Shown here piece by piece: positions 1-6,509 of a stretch of DNA of 9,011 nucleotides. The stretch is taken from contig MGUO01000070.1 in NCBI GenBank assembly GCA_001800015.1, positions 6,458 through 15,468 of the forward strand. Direction: 5' to 3'. Numbering within the stretch: position 1 is the first letter of the stretch; the number at the start of each line of letters is the position of its first letter. The stretch is from Elusimicrobia bacterium RIFCSPHIGHO2_02_FULL_57_9 (lineage in GTDB: Bacteria; Elusimicrobiota; Elusimicrobia; UBA1565; UBA9628). The position numbers were made by a program, and so were the translations under genes. Below the pieces are notes generated by a model. The model was not told the origin of the DNA, searched no databases, and worked only from the letters and a program-made list of their open reading frames with translations.

Positions 1-1439
1 AAGGCCGGGGAAATTTGACGCATCACCGCCAGCGTTTCAGCGGGGGTTAAAGTTTTCCTTCGGGAGAGCTCCTGGTCCAGGGTTTGGCCCGGCAGATGTT
101 CGAAGACCAGGTATAGCTCCGCACCCTGCTCGATGACCGAGTATATCTCGATGATATTGGGGTGCTTGAGAGAAGCGACGGTCCGGGCCTCTCTCAGGAA
201 ACGTTTGCGTTCGCGCGGCTCACCGGCGATTTCTTCGCGCATTTTCTTCAAGGCCACTTTACGCTGCAAAACCTCATCCACCGCCTCGTAAACGACGCCC
301 ATGCCGCCCTGTCCGGCTGTTTTGACGATGCGAAAGCCGTGCAGACCGTTGCCGCGCGATGCCTTTTTGGCTGTTTCAGCGCGGCTGCGTTTTAAAAAAA
401 TGGCGATCGCAAAAAAGAAAAAGGCTAATCCCGCGGCTGCGGCATAGATCGCGATTGGGCGGGCAAACAGGGCTGCGGCAGCCTGCCGCCGTTTTATTTT
501 GTCGTTTCCGGCGAAAGCCTGACGGTAAAGATCTCCGAACTGTTTCGGGTCCAATTCAGCCGCTTGTTTCAGATCAGCCAGGCTTTCTTCATGTTTATCG
601 AGATTATCCCAGGCCGCTGAGCGCGCGGCAAAGGCGTTGGCGTCTTTCGGATTTAATTCCAGCGCCAGATTGGCTTGCGCGATGGCATCCCGATAACGGC
701 CCATTGCGGTGAGTATTAGGGACAAGATATCTAGAGGCCGGCTGTCGTTGGGGCTAAGCTGGAGGGCCTTGCTGGCATCGTCATGCGCCAGTTTGAGATT
801 TTTTTGAGAGAGCAGGATCATGGCCCGCAGCCAGTAGGCTTGCGCATTGTTCGCATTGGCCGCAATGGCGAGGGTCGCATCGCTGGCCGCGCCGCTAGTA
901 TCGCCGATGCTCATTTTCCGGGAAGCGTCTCTTAGCAGTGAAGCATCCTTGCTCATCGGACGGCGGGCGTCCGGGCGCACGGGGGCGCTTGGCCGGTTAA
1001 ACCAGGAAGGCATCACGACAGGCGAGGCCAGAACGGGGGCGGGAGAGGCCTCTTGACGGCCGGACATCAGCGCCCGGGCCTCCGCCTTGAATTTCTCCAT
1101 ATTCCGCGGGCGAATGTTCCCGGAGAGCAGCTTCTCCACTTCTTTCAGCCGCTTGTCGCTCGGATTGCTCTTGAGAGCGGTATTTACAAGCCCGCGGGCT
1201 TGGTTAAAGTCATTTGATTCAATAGATTTTATAATTTCGCCGAGTTGTTGTTGAGTGTCTACAGTCTGGGGAAAAATTCCGCGCGAATTACTTTCAACGT
1301 CGTTTTCTGGCGAATCAAAAGTTACAAGCCCATCTCCCTGGCTCTTCTGCTTAATGGGTTCTAGCTTGGGAGGATCATTAGCGAGGATATTAGAGGAAAC
1401 AACTGTCAATCCTAGCAATAAAAATATTCGCAAACTCAT
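1..1439 (-). CDS. Membrane Ser/Thr protein kinase with exported TPR domain (partial, C-terminus off window)
   Basis: Read on the minus strand from ATG 1439–1437, the frame is open to the window edge (479 complete residues). Residues 1–20 look like a signal peptide (hydrophobic core RIFLLLGLTVV, likely cleavage after NILA). A low-complexity linker rich in Pro/Ala lies around 130–160. About four TPR-like helical repeats cover ~167–310 (signatures ALQLSPND, ALELNPKD, AAELDPK spaced ~34 residues apart). A transmembrane segment follows at ~327–349, then basic residues KRSR. A Hanks-type kinase domain starts near 368: glycine loop GQGGMGVVY (376–384), ATP lysine K398 in VALKK, helix-C glutamate E417 in REART, then HPNI. 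The HRD and DFG loops lie beyond the window, so activity cannot be confirmed. The expected topology is TPR outside and kinase inside, which suggests sensing of an envelope signal. The first ~80 codons are AT-richer than the rest. Family assignment is firm; the substrate is unknown. Confidence 0.9.
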   Translation of the reverse strand, partial: MSLRIFLLLGLTVVSSNILANDPPKLEPIKQKSQGDGLVTFDSPENDVESNSRGIFPQTVDTQQQLGEIIKSIESNDFNQARGLVNTALKSNPSDKRLKEVEKLLSGNIRPRNMEKFKAEARALMSGRQEASPAPVLASPVVMPSWFNRPSAPVRPDARRPMSKDASLLRDASRKMSIGDTSGAASDATLAIAANANNAQAYWLRAMILLSQKNLKLAHDDASKALQLSPNDSRPLDILSLILTAMGRYRDAIAQANLALELNPKDANAFAARSAAWDNLDKHEESLADLKQAAELDPKQFGDLYRQAFAGNDKIKRRQAAAALFARPIAIYAAAAGLAFFFFAIAIFLKRSRAETAKKASRGNGLHGFRIVKTAGQGGMGVVYEAVDEVLQRKVALKKMREEIAGEPRERKRFLREARTVASLKHPNIIEIYSVIEQGAELYLVFEHLPGQTLDQELSRRKTLTPAETLAVMRQISPA

Positions 1440-1451
1440 ACGCGCATTACG

Positions 1452-1481
1452 AGTCTAGCCCCACTTCCCATGGAGTGTCAA
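1452..1481 (-). promoter_or_regulatory. Sigma70-like promoter for the TPR-kinase gene
   Basis: On the minus strand a perfect -35 TTGACA (1481–1476) is followed by an 18-base spacer and a -10-like TAGACT (1457–1452). Transcription would start near 1445, leaving only about six bases before the ATG at 1439 and no room for a Shine-Dalgarno site. The element is seen in sequence; its use is inferred. Confidence 0.55.
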
Positions 1482-1492
1482 TACCTGGACAA

Positions 1493-1515
1493 TAGACCTA
1501 TCCGGCCTAGGTCTA
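1493..1515. repeat. Perfect 8-bp inverted repeat, operator-like
   Basis: TAGACCTA (1493–1500) and its exact reverse complement TAGGTCTA (1508–1515) flank the 7-base spacer TCCGGCC. The centre (~1504) lies about 59 bases upstream of the inferred kinase start site, a usual place for an activator dimer. It also lies just upstream of a possible plus-strand promoter. With no downstream U-run it is unlikely to be a terminator. The binding protein is unknown. Confidence 0.5.
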
Positions 1516-1524
1516 CAGGCTTAC

Positions 1525-1553
1525 TTGCCTCTTTAGGGCCTTTATCCTATTTT
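1525..1553 (+). promoter_or_regulatory. Possible promoter for the orphan exported protein gene
   Basis: TTGCCT (1525–1530), a 17-base spacer and TATTTT (1548–1553) give a weak sigma70-like match (4/6 in each box). The predicted start near 1560 would leave a leader holding AGGAAG (1571–1576), which is well placed for an ATG at 1580. This ATG is in a different frame from the long ORF (see the gene entry and the frameshift finding). A competing signal is TAAAAT at 1594–1599, six bases before the ATG at 1606. Confidence 0.25.
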
Positions 1554-1593
1554 TTCTGCCCTTTTTGCTCAGGAAGAAAATGATTGAATCGCT

Positions 1594-1599
1594 TAAAAT
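1594..1599 (+). promoter_or_regulatory. -10-like TAAAAT exactly six bases before ATG 1606
   Basis: TAAAAT (1594–1599) is followed by CAAGGT and then the ATG at 1606. The spacing is the same as at 2361, 5919 and 8175, which fits a leaderless start. No -35 hexamer is found at a 16–18 base spacing (AGGAAG occupies that place), so support comes mainly from the shared pattern. Confidence 0.35.
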
Positions 1600-1605
1600 C
1601 AAGGT

Positions 1606-2286
1606 ATGGAACAAGAACAAATATATTCTTTGGCGGTTTCAGCATTTTGCTCGATCATGCTTGGTTCGACTATTGTTAATGCTAGAAAGGATTTTTCCTT
1701 AGCAGGGATCGGCGGCGATTTAACGGAAGAAGTTCGAACGCGCTTTACTCAAAAGATGTTTAGTGTGGATAAAGCCGGCTGGGCGTTGCCTGAGGAGGGT
1801 CTCAGCGAACCGGTTGAAGCGTCGGCTAAGCTGGTCCAAATAGTCATAATTGATAATAGCCTGTCAACTATCGCGAAAAAGGTATGGAATAATGAAGAGG
1901 CGGTATTGATTGATGTTACTGACGCAGCTAAACTTCTAAAATTGGTCTCGGACGATCAAAAGTATGATGTTAAACAGGTTATCGAGCCCCTGCCGTTTGA
2001 GAAAAAAATTCTAAACGTAAATGTTAGCAACAATGGCAAAACGGTTGACATTATACTTGTCAGAAAGACCAATCTGGAAATAAATATGTATTTAGCTCGG
2101 GAAGATGGGAAGAGGGTAAAACGGGCGGTTCAGATAACGCGTCAATCGAGGCGATATATTTCCGAGGAAGAGATTGAAAAAAACGAAGAGGTTCAGCGGG
2201 GTTTCGAAGCTGAAAAGTATTTCTGGCTCCGGAGGTATGGAAATACTGCCGTGTCCTCGCTTTCCACCGAGCGGTCGGCGTCCTAA
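1606..2286 (+). CDS. Orphan protein, probably exported; N-terminus uncertain
   Basis: I do not recognise a family for this 226-residue protein. Starting at 1606, residues ~7–26 are hydrophobic (core AVSAFCSIMLGSTIV) and end in VNA before RKD, as at a signal peptidase site, but the preceding MEQEQ is acidic instead of basic. The mature part is mixed α/β: a valine/isoleucine-rich middle (LVQIVIID, KILNVNVSNN, VDIILVRK) and a charged C-terminal helix (SEEEIEKNEEVQRGFEAEKYFWLRR). An in-frame TAA at 1594–1596 blocks any longer start. A second frame opens at ATG 1580 behind a good AGGAAG site and would supply a lysine-rich n-region if one base were missing near 1627–1629. The gene is clearly AT-richer than its neighbours, which may reflect transfer. 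It diverges from the kinase gene and sits 86 bases before the aldehyde dehydrogenase gene. That the ORF is a real gene is likely; its function is unknown. Confidence 0.65.
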   Translation: MEQEQIYSLAVSAFCSIMLGSTIVNARKDFSLAGIGGDLTEEVRTRFTQKMFSVDKAGWALPEEGLSEPVEASAKLVQIVIIDNSLSTIAKKVWNNEEAVLIDVTDAAKLLKLVSDDQKYDVKQVIEPLPFEKKILNVNVSNNGKTVDIILVRKTNLEINMYLAREDGKRVKRAVQITRQSRRYISEEEIEKNEEVQRGFEAEKYFWLRRYGNTAVSSLSTERSAS

Positions 2287-2337
2287 TGATAAAAAGGGCA
2301 TTTTGAGCCTCGCCCAGCCCAGCAAAAATTCGAGGCC

Positions 2338-2366
2338 TTGCGTTTAGTCGTGCTCTGAGCTATCCT
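2338..2366 (+). promoter_or_regulatory. Promoter for the aldehyde dehydrogenase–AP endonuclease operon (leaderless type)
   Basis: TTGCGT (2338–2343), a 17-base spacer and TATCCT (2361–2366) form a plausible sigma70-like promoter. The predicted transcription start falls on or next to the GTG at 2373, six bases after the -10 box. No Shine-Dalgarno sequence lies before that GTG, so a leaderless message is the simplest reading. Confidence 0.5.
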
Positions 2367-2372
2367 TCCCAT

Positions 2373-3824
2373 GTGAATCGTGGGACTGCGAGCGTCGTTC
2401 CTCCGCCGGCCCGCAATATGCCGGCGGAGGAACTCGCGCAGAAAACCGACGCCGCGCGGCAGGCCGCGGTATTGTGGCGGCGCTATTCGCTCTCCGAAAG
2501 GGTTTCCATTATCCGGGCCCTGTGGCGCGAGCTTTTATCGCGCAAAGAGGCGCTGCTGCGGGTCATCCACGATGAAACCGGCAAGCCGTTCGATGAAATC
2601 GAGACCACAGAGCTTTCCACCGCCGGGCTGATCGTTAAATATTTTACTTCGAACGCCCATCGCATCCTGCAGGACCAGCCGGCCTGGCGGCCGTGGCCCC
2701 TCCTTAATAAGCGCACCTATGTGCGCTATATTCCACGCGGAGTCATAGGCCTGATCACGCCGTTTAATCTGCCCTTTCTCATTCCCATGGGAGACTCCAT
2801 GGCCGCGCTGCTGGCAGGCAACGCCGTTTTGCTTAAGCCCTCTGAATGGACCAGCCGGACCGCTTTGTGGCTGGAAGAGGCGATCAAGACCTCGGGACTG
2901 CTTCCCGAGGGGCTTTTCACGGTTTTAACCGGCGACGCCGAAGTGGGGCGCGAGGCGATCGCCAAATCCGATATGATTCTTTTTACCGGCGGCTTAAACG
3001 CCGGAAAGTTCGTGGCCTGCGCCGCGGCAGAGCAGCTTAAACCCGTCGTCCTTGAGTTGGGCGGCAAGCATGCCATGATCGTATTTAAGGACGCCTCTCT
3101 CGAGCGCGCCGCCAAGGCGGCCGTATGGGGGGCGTTTGTCAATTGCGGCCAGCTTTGCGTACGGGTGGAGCGCGTTTACGTCGAGGCCGAAATCTACGAT
3201 GCTTTTGTCGATGTGGTGCGCTGGGAAATGGCGGGTTTGCGCCAGGGTTTGGGAGGCCGGAGTTTGGATATCGGCCGGCTGATTTATCCGCCGGGGCTTG
3301 CGCGGGTCAAGGAGCATTTGGAGGATGCCCAGGCGAAAGGGGGCCGCGTCATCGGAGGAGATATAATCGACGAGGGTAATCTCTTGATCAATCCCGCTCT
3401 GGTTTTGGATGCCAAGCCCGAGATGAAGGTTATGAGCGAAGAAACTTTCGGCCCCGTCATGCCCATCATGAAGGTGGGACGAGGCGAGGAGGCCATACGC
3501 CTTTCTAATGAGGGGCCTTTCGGCTTGGCCGCCAGCCTTTGGACCGCCGATTTGGCCAAGGCCGAAGGCTTGGGCTCTTTGATAGAGGCGGGCCTGCTGG
3601 GAATCAATGACGTGGGCAGCCACTATGCCATCTGTTCCCTGCCTTTTGGAGGGGTTAAATCCAGCGGTTTGGGGCGCCGGCATTCGGACGAGGGCCTGCG
3701 CATGTTCTGCTGGACCCAATCGGTGGTGGTCCATGAGTGGCCGTTTCGCGGCTCGGAGTTATGGTGGTTCCCTTATACTCCCTTTAAAACCCGCCTGCTT
3801 AGCTGGATCAGCCGTCTGATATGA
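2373..3824 (+). CDS. NAD(P)-dependent aldehyde dehydrogenase family protein
   Basis: This full-length (483-residue) aldehyde dehydrogenase oxidises an aldehyde to the acid with NAD(P)+. All key residues are visible: N132 in TPFNLP, cofactor-binding K155 in LLKPSE, FTGG loop near 210, general base E228 in ELGGK, catalytic cysteine C262 in NCGQLC, EETFGP near 352–357, and a C-terminal PFGGVKSSGLGRRH. The ERVYV after the cysteine and INDV…GRRH…EGLR resemble the diapolycopenedial dehydrogenase-like subgroup, but the substrate is not certain. The last ~28 residues form an aromatic, basic tail (ELWWFPYTPFK…ISRLI) that could touch the membrane. The start is GTG 2373; an upstream stop at 2304 and no ATG limit choices, with M17 (2421) as the alternative. 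The stop overlaps the next ATG (ATGA), so translation of the two genes is probably coupled. Confidence 0.9.
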   Translation: MNRGTASVVPPPARNMPAEELAQKTDAARQAAVLWRRYSLSERVSIIRALWRELLSRKEALLRVIHDETGKPFDEIETTELSTAGLIVKYFTSNAHRILQDQPAWRPWPLLNKRTYVRYIPRGVIGLITPFNLPFLIPMGDSMAALLAGNAVLLKPSEWTSRTALWLEEAIKTSGLLPEGLFTVLTGDAEVGREAIAKSDMILFTGGLNAGKFVACAAAEQLKPVVLELGGKHAMIVFKDASLERAAKAAVWGAFVNCGQLCVRVERVYVEAEIYDAFVDVVRWEMAGLRQGLGGRSLDIGRLIYPPGLARVKEHLEDAQAKGGRVIGGDIIDEGNLLINPALVLDAKPEMKVMSEETFGPVMPIMKVGRGEEAIRLSNEGPFGLAASLWTADLAKAEGLGSLIEAGLLGINDVGSHYAICSLPFGGVKSSGLGRRHSDEGLRMFCWTQSVVVHEWPFRGSELWWFPYTPFKTRLLSWISRLI

Positions 3825-4645
3825 TTCTGGGTATTCACTGCGCGCTGGGGCGGGGTTTTGACGCGGCCCTTCAGGAGGCCGTTTCTCTTGGCTGTCAGGT
3901 CATGCAGATGCTGCCTTACCGGCGGCATCATGATCCTGATGATGGAGAATTGGCGCGTTTTAAGCAAAAATTCTCGCGAAGTCCCCTGGCGCGGCTGCTG
4001 ATTCATTCCCGCTTCGTGCCCAGCCTGGCTTCAAGCGACCCGTTGCGCCGCGGGCGCTCAGCGGCTCTTCTTTCGCGGGAACTGGTTCTGGCCTCGAAAC
4101 TTGGCGCTTCGGCTTTTATTCTTCATGCCGGGGCGTACTCCCCCGGAGGAAATCTTACGGAAGGAATCGGACTGGCGGTTGAATCCATTATCCGATCTTA
4201 TGATCGTTCCCAATCCCTGGTGCCTCTATATTTGGAGAATGTTCCCGGCGGCGGCCGAAGAATCGGGGGAAAACTGGAGGAACTGGCGGACATGCTGGAA
4301 AGCCTTGACCGCCGCCTGCCGCAAACCGCTGTCTGCTTGGATACCGCTCATGCTTGGGCTTGCGGTTATGAGATCGCTTCGGCGGAGGGGATGATGGGCT
4401 TTCTCGCCAAGGCCAAGCGCCTTCTCGGGGCCTGGCGCGTGCGCGCCTTTCACCTAAACGATACCCGGGCCTTGCTGGGCTCCCACCGGGAGCATCATGG
4501 GCATTGGGGGCAAGGCCATTTGGGCCGAGAGGGCCTCAAGGTTTTGCTGGAGAGCCCGCAGTACCAGCAGTCCATCGGCATTCTGGAAACGCCCAAGGAA
4601 GAGGGTTGGGACCGCAAGAATTTGGAATATATCCGGGCGCTTTAA
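3821..4645 (+). CDS. nfo: Endonuclease IV-like AP endonuclease (TIM-barrel, AP endonuclease family 2)
   Basis: The 274-residue protein has the length and motif order of Nfo, which cuts DNA 5' of abasic sites using a trinuclear zinc centre in a TIM barrel. Expected metal ligands by motif are H62 (LLIHSRF), H102 (LHAGAY), E139 (LENVPGGG), D174 and H177 (CLDTAHAWACGY), H211 (FHLND), H226 (EHHGHWGQGHLG) and E256 (ILETP). The position matching D229 of the E. coli enzyme is E224, an unusual but conservative change. Active-site loops are looser than in classical Nfo (HSRF for HAPY, HAGAY for HPGSH), so it may be a divergent member. ATG 3821 overlaps the aldehyde dehydrogenase stop by four bases, so it is the second gene of that operon. 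Its stop shares TTAA with the convergent gene. Confidence 0.85.
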   Translation: MILGIHCALGRGFDAALQEAVSLGCQVMQMLPYRRHHDPDDGELARFKQKFSRSPLARLLIHSRFVPSLASSDPLRRGRSAALLSRELVLASKLGASAFILHAGAYSPGGNLTEGIGLAVESIIRSYDRSQSLVPLYLENVPGGGRRIGGKLEELADMLESLDRRLPQTAVCLDTAHAWACGYEIASAEGMMGFLAKAKRLLGAWRVRAFHLNDTRALLGSHREHHGHWGQGHLGREGLKVLLESPQYQQSIGILETPKEEGWDRKNLEYIRAL

Positions 4646-5904
4646 ACGCCCATCTCCAGGCCTTCCCGCGCCAGCGTGCACTGCAGGAAATAATTTTTTT
4701 CGGCGACTAGGCCGGCGGCTTGCTGTTCGATAAGATCCAGCTTCTCATCGCTGTATTGGTCGTGATGATGGAAGAGCAAAAGCCGCTTGACGTCGTTATT
4801 GCCCGCCAGGTCCACGGTGCTGGAGAATGGCGAGTGGCCGCTGTTCTTGAATTTGGCGTAATCTTCGTCGCTATACCGTCCGTCATGGATCAAGAGATCG
4901 GCGCCGGCGCAAATCTTGCCCAGTTTTTCATCGTAATCCTGCAGCGCCGTGGCGGCTTCTCCATAGAGCTCGCTGTCCGGGCAATAAACCAGCTTGCGGC
5001 CCTTCATCTCCAAAACAAAGCCCAGGGTATTGCCGGGATGATTGGTGTAAAAAGAAGTGATCAGGGTGTCTGGAACAACCTCATAAGATTCCTCCAGCAT
5101 TTCATAAAGCGATGTCTCAGCTTCTACGGTTTTATCTTCCGGCAGGGTTTGCGCGAATGCCTCTTCCAGCAGGTCCTGAAACTCCCGGTCGGGCTCCCTG
5201 ACCCCGGCGATGTGCAGGGTGTAGTCCTGGGAATAAGCGCAGGCGAATTTCCCCAGGCCTTCGATATGATCTTTATGAAAATGGGTGAGAAATAGCCACA
5301 ACTCCTTATGTTTGCCTTCCCGGATGATTTTTTCTCCCAAGGACTCAAGCCCGCTTCCCCCGTCGAATATCAGCAGGTGCTCGCCCGCGTCCACGGCCAC
5401 GCAGGAGGTATGGCGGCCATAGCGGGAATTTTCGGCTGCGCCGGCGCCAAGGCTGCGGCAGCCCCAGACGGAAAGCTGCAAGGGAGAGGCTGAGGGGGGA
5501 ATGGGCTTTAAATCCTTAATTGAGGCGGCCTCTCGGCGGCTTGCCACCTCGGCGATGGCTTGGGCGAAGGTTTCGACTTTGTAAGGCTTTTCAATGAATA
5601 AATCAGCCCCATACTGCGTGGCGTGCCGTTTATCCAGCTCAAAGGACTTGCCTGACACAATAACCACCTTGATTGAATTTAAATCAGGATCGGTCTTGAT
5701 CCGGCGACAGATCGTCAGCCCATCGACTCCGGGCATCAGTATATCGAGAATAACTATGGAGAAGCTCTTTTCTTTGAGCATTTCCATGATGCCGGCGCCG
5801 TCGACCATGAGCTCTGTTTCAAATCCGGCGTCTTCAAGCAGCTCGCTGGTCAGCCCGCCCGTGATTTTATCGTCGTCGACTATCAGGACCTTGCTCTTCT
5901 TCAT
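4642..5904 (-). CDS. Response-regulator receiver domain fused to metallo-β-lactamase-fold hydrolase
   Basis: This 420-residue protein has two domains. Residues 4–122 are a CheY-like receiver: acidic pocket D10–D12, phospho-acceptor D54 (ILDILMPG), S84 (VIVSGK) and K106 (EKPY). After a proline-rich linker (~130–141), residues ~143–415 form a metallo-β-lactamase-fold hydrolase of the RNase Z/phosphodiesterase-like type: RYGRHTSC, IFDGGSGLESLG, HxHxDH at 208–213 (THFHKDHIEG), H289 (NHPGNTLGF), D310 (YCPDSE), HDGRYS and a late FHHHD. The full metal set suggests an active hydrolase whose output may be controlled by phosphorylation. The substrate is unknown (cyclic nucleotide, RNA or small phosphoester are possible). 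No histidine kinase gene is adjacent. The start at 5904 lacks a Shine-Dalgarno site; TAGAAT (5920–5915) lies ten bases upstream. The gene is divergent from rsmD across only 26 bases. Confidence 0.9.
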   Translation of the reverse strand: MKKSKVLIVDDDKITGGLTSELLEDAGFETELMVDGAGIMEMLKEKSFSIVILDILMPGVDGLTICRRIKTDPDLNSIKVVIVSGKSFELDKRHATQYGADLFIEKPYKVETFAQAIAEVASRREAASIKDLKPIPPSASPLQLSVWGCRSLGAGAAENSRYGRHTSCVAVDAGEHLLIFDGGSGLESLGEKIIREGKHKELWLFLTHFHKDHIEGLGKFACAYSQDYTLHIAGVREPDREFQDLLEEAFAQTLPEDKTVEAETSLYEMLEESYEVVPDTLITSFYTNHPGNTLGFVLEMKGRKLVYCPDSELYGEAATALQDYDEKLGKICAGADLLIHDGRYSDEDYAKFKNSGHSPFSSTVDLAGNNDVKRLLLFHHHDQYSDEKLDLIEQQAAGLVAEKNYFLQCTLAREGLEMGV

Positions 5905-5918
5905 CGCTACGCTTATTC

Positions 5919-5924
5919 TATAAT
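5919..5924 (+). promoter_or_regulatory. Consensus -10 box TATAAT six bases before rsmD
   Basis: A perfect TATAAT (5919–5924) is followed by ATTGAC and the ATG at 5931, so transcription would start at or beside the start codon. The -35 region is poor (CTTCTT at a 17-base spacing). The overlapping minus-strand TAGAAT (5920–5915) could serve the divergent receiver–hydrolase gene, so the two promoters may compete in this 26-base AT-rich gap. Confidence 0.5.
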
Positions 5925-5930
5925 ATTGAC

Positions 5931-6509
5931 ATGAGAATAATCGCGGGCAAGCTTCGGGGCCGCCGCTACAAGGCCGCCGAAGACCCGCGGGTGCGTCCTG
6001 TCTCGGGGCGCATAAAACAATCCTTATTCGACATCATCGCCGGGCTGCTGCCTGGAAGCAAGGTCTTGGACCTCTTTGCGGGCACCGGCGCGGTGGGCAT
6101 CGAGGCGCTCTCGCGGGGAGCTGGTTTCGTCGTTTTCGTGGACTTAAACCAACGCTGCGTGGATCATCTGCAGGCGAACCTTGTCAAAATGGAGCTGAAC
6201 GCCAAGGCCAAGGCCCTGATGGGCAATGCCTTAAGCGACCTGTCATGGCTTGCCTTCCGATCCGGTGTTTCGCAATTCAACATCATTTTCATGGGGCCGC
6301 CCTACAAGGATTTGCGCAGAAGCCCGCTTGCCTATACCCAAGCGACTCTGCAGCGCGTCTGTGAGGCCGGGTTGTTGGCTCCCGGCGGGCTTATCATCTG
6401 CCAGCATCATGTCAAGGAAGATGTCTCGGCTCCTCCCGGATTTAAACTAGTCCGGCGCGAGAAGTACGGCGACAGCTATTTGAGTCTTTTCAAGCCGGAT
6501 GGAAATTAG
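5931..6509 (+). CDS. rsmD: 16S rRNA (guanine966-N2)-methyltransferase RsmD
   Basis: RsmD methylates N2 of G966 in 16S rRNA with S-adenosylmethionine. The 192-residue length is typical. The family signature MRIIAGKLRGRR opens the protein, RPVSGRIKQSLFDII (23–36) follows, then motif I LDLFAGTGAVGIEALSRGA (46–64) for SAM binding and the acidic D71 after β2 (VFVDLN). The catalytic motif, normally D/N-PP-Y/F, reads GPPY at 122–125 (IIFMGPPYKDL), which is odd. The C-terminal part keeps LLAPGGLIICQHH and ends in REKYGDSYLSLF, as in the family. ATG 5931 is set by the MRIIAG signature and lacks a Shine-Dalgarno site; TATAAT lies six bases upstream. The gene overlaps the next one by 11 bases and is probably co-transcribed with it. 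Confidence 0.92.
   Translation: MRIIAGKLRGRRYKAAEDPRVRPVSGRIKQSLFDIIAGLLPGSKVLDLFAGTGAVGIEALSRGAGFVVFVDLNQRCVDHLQANLVKMELNAKAKALMGNALSDLSWLAFRSGVSQFNIIFMGPPYKDLRRSPLAYTQATLQRVCEAGLLAPGGLIICQHHVKEDVSAPPGFKLVRREKYGDSYLSLFKPDGN

Noticed and set aside
2307..2336. Hairpin GCCTCG…CGAGGC after the orphan gene as a terminator
   Set aside because: The stem is six base pairs with an 18-base loop and no U-run follows it.
2994..3734. Long minus-strand ORF inside the aldehyde dehydrogenase gene
   Set aside because: It is a shadow of a clearly coding plus-strand frame with all catalytic residues; its own translation shows no recognisable domain.
4720..5295. Plus-strand ORF of 191 codons opposite the receiver–hydrolase gene
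   Set aside because: It is antisense to conserved metallo-β-lactamase-fold motifs and has no domain features or start signal of its own.
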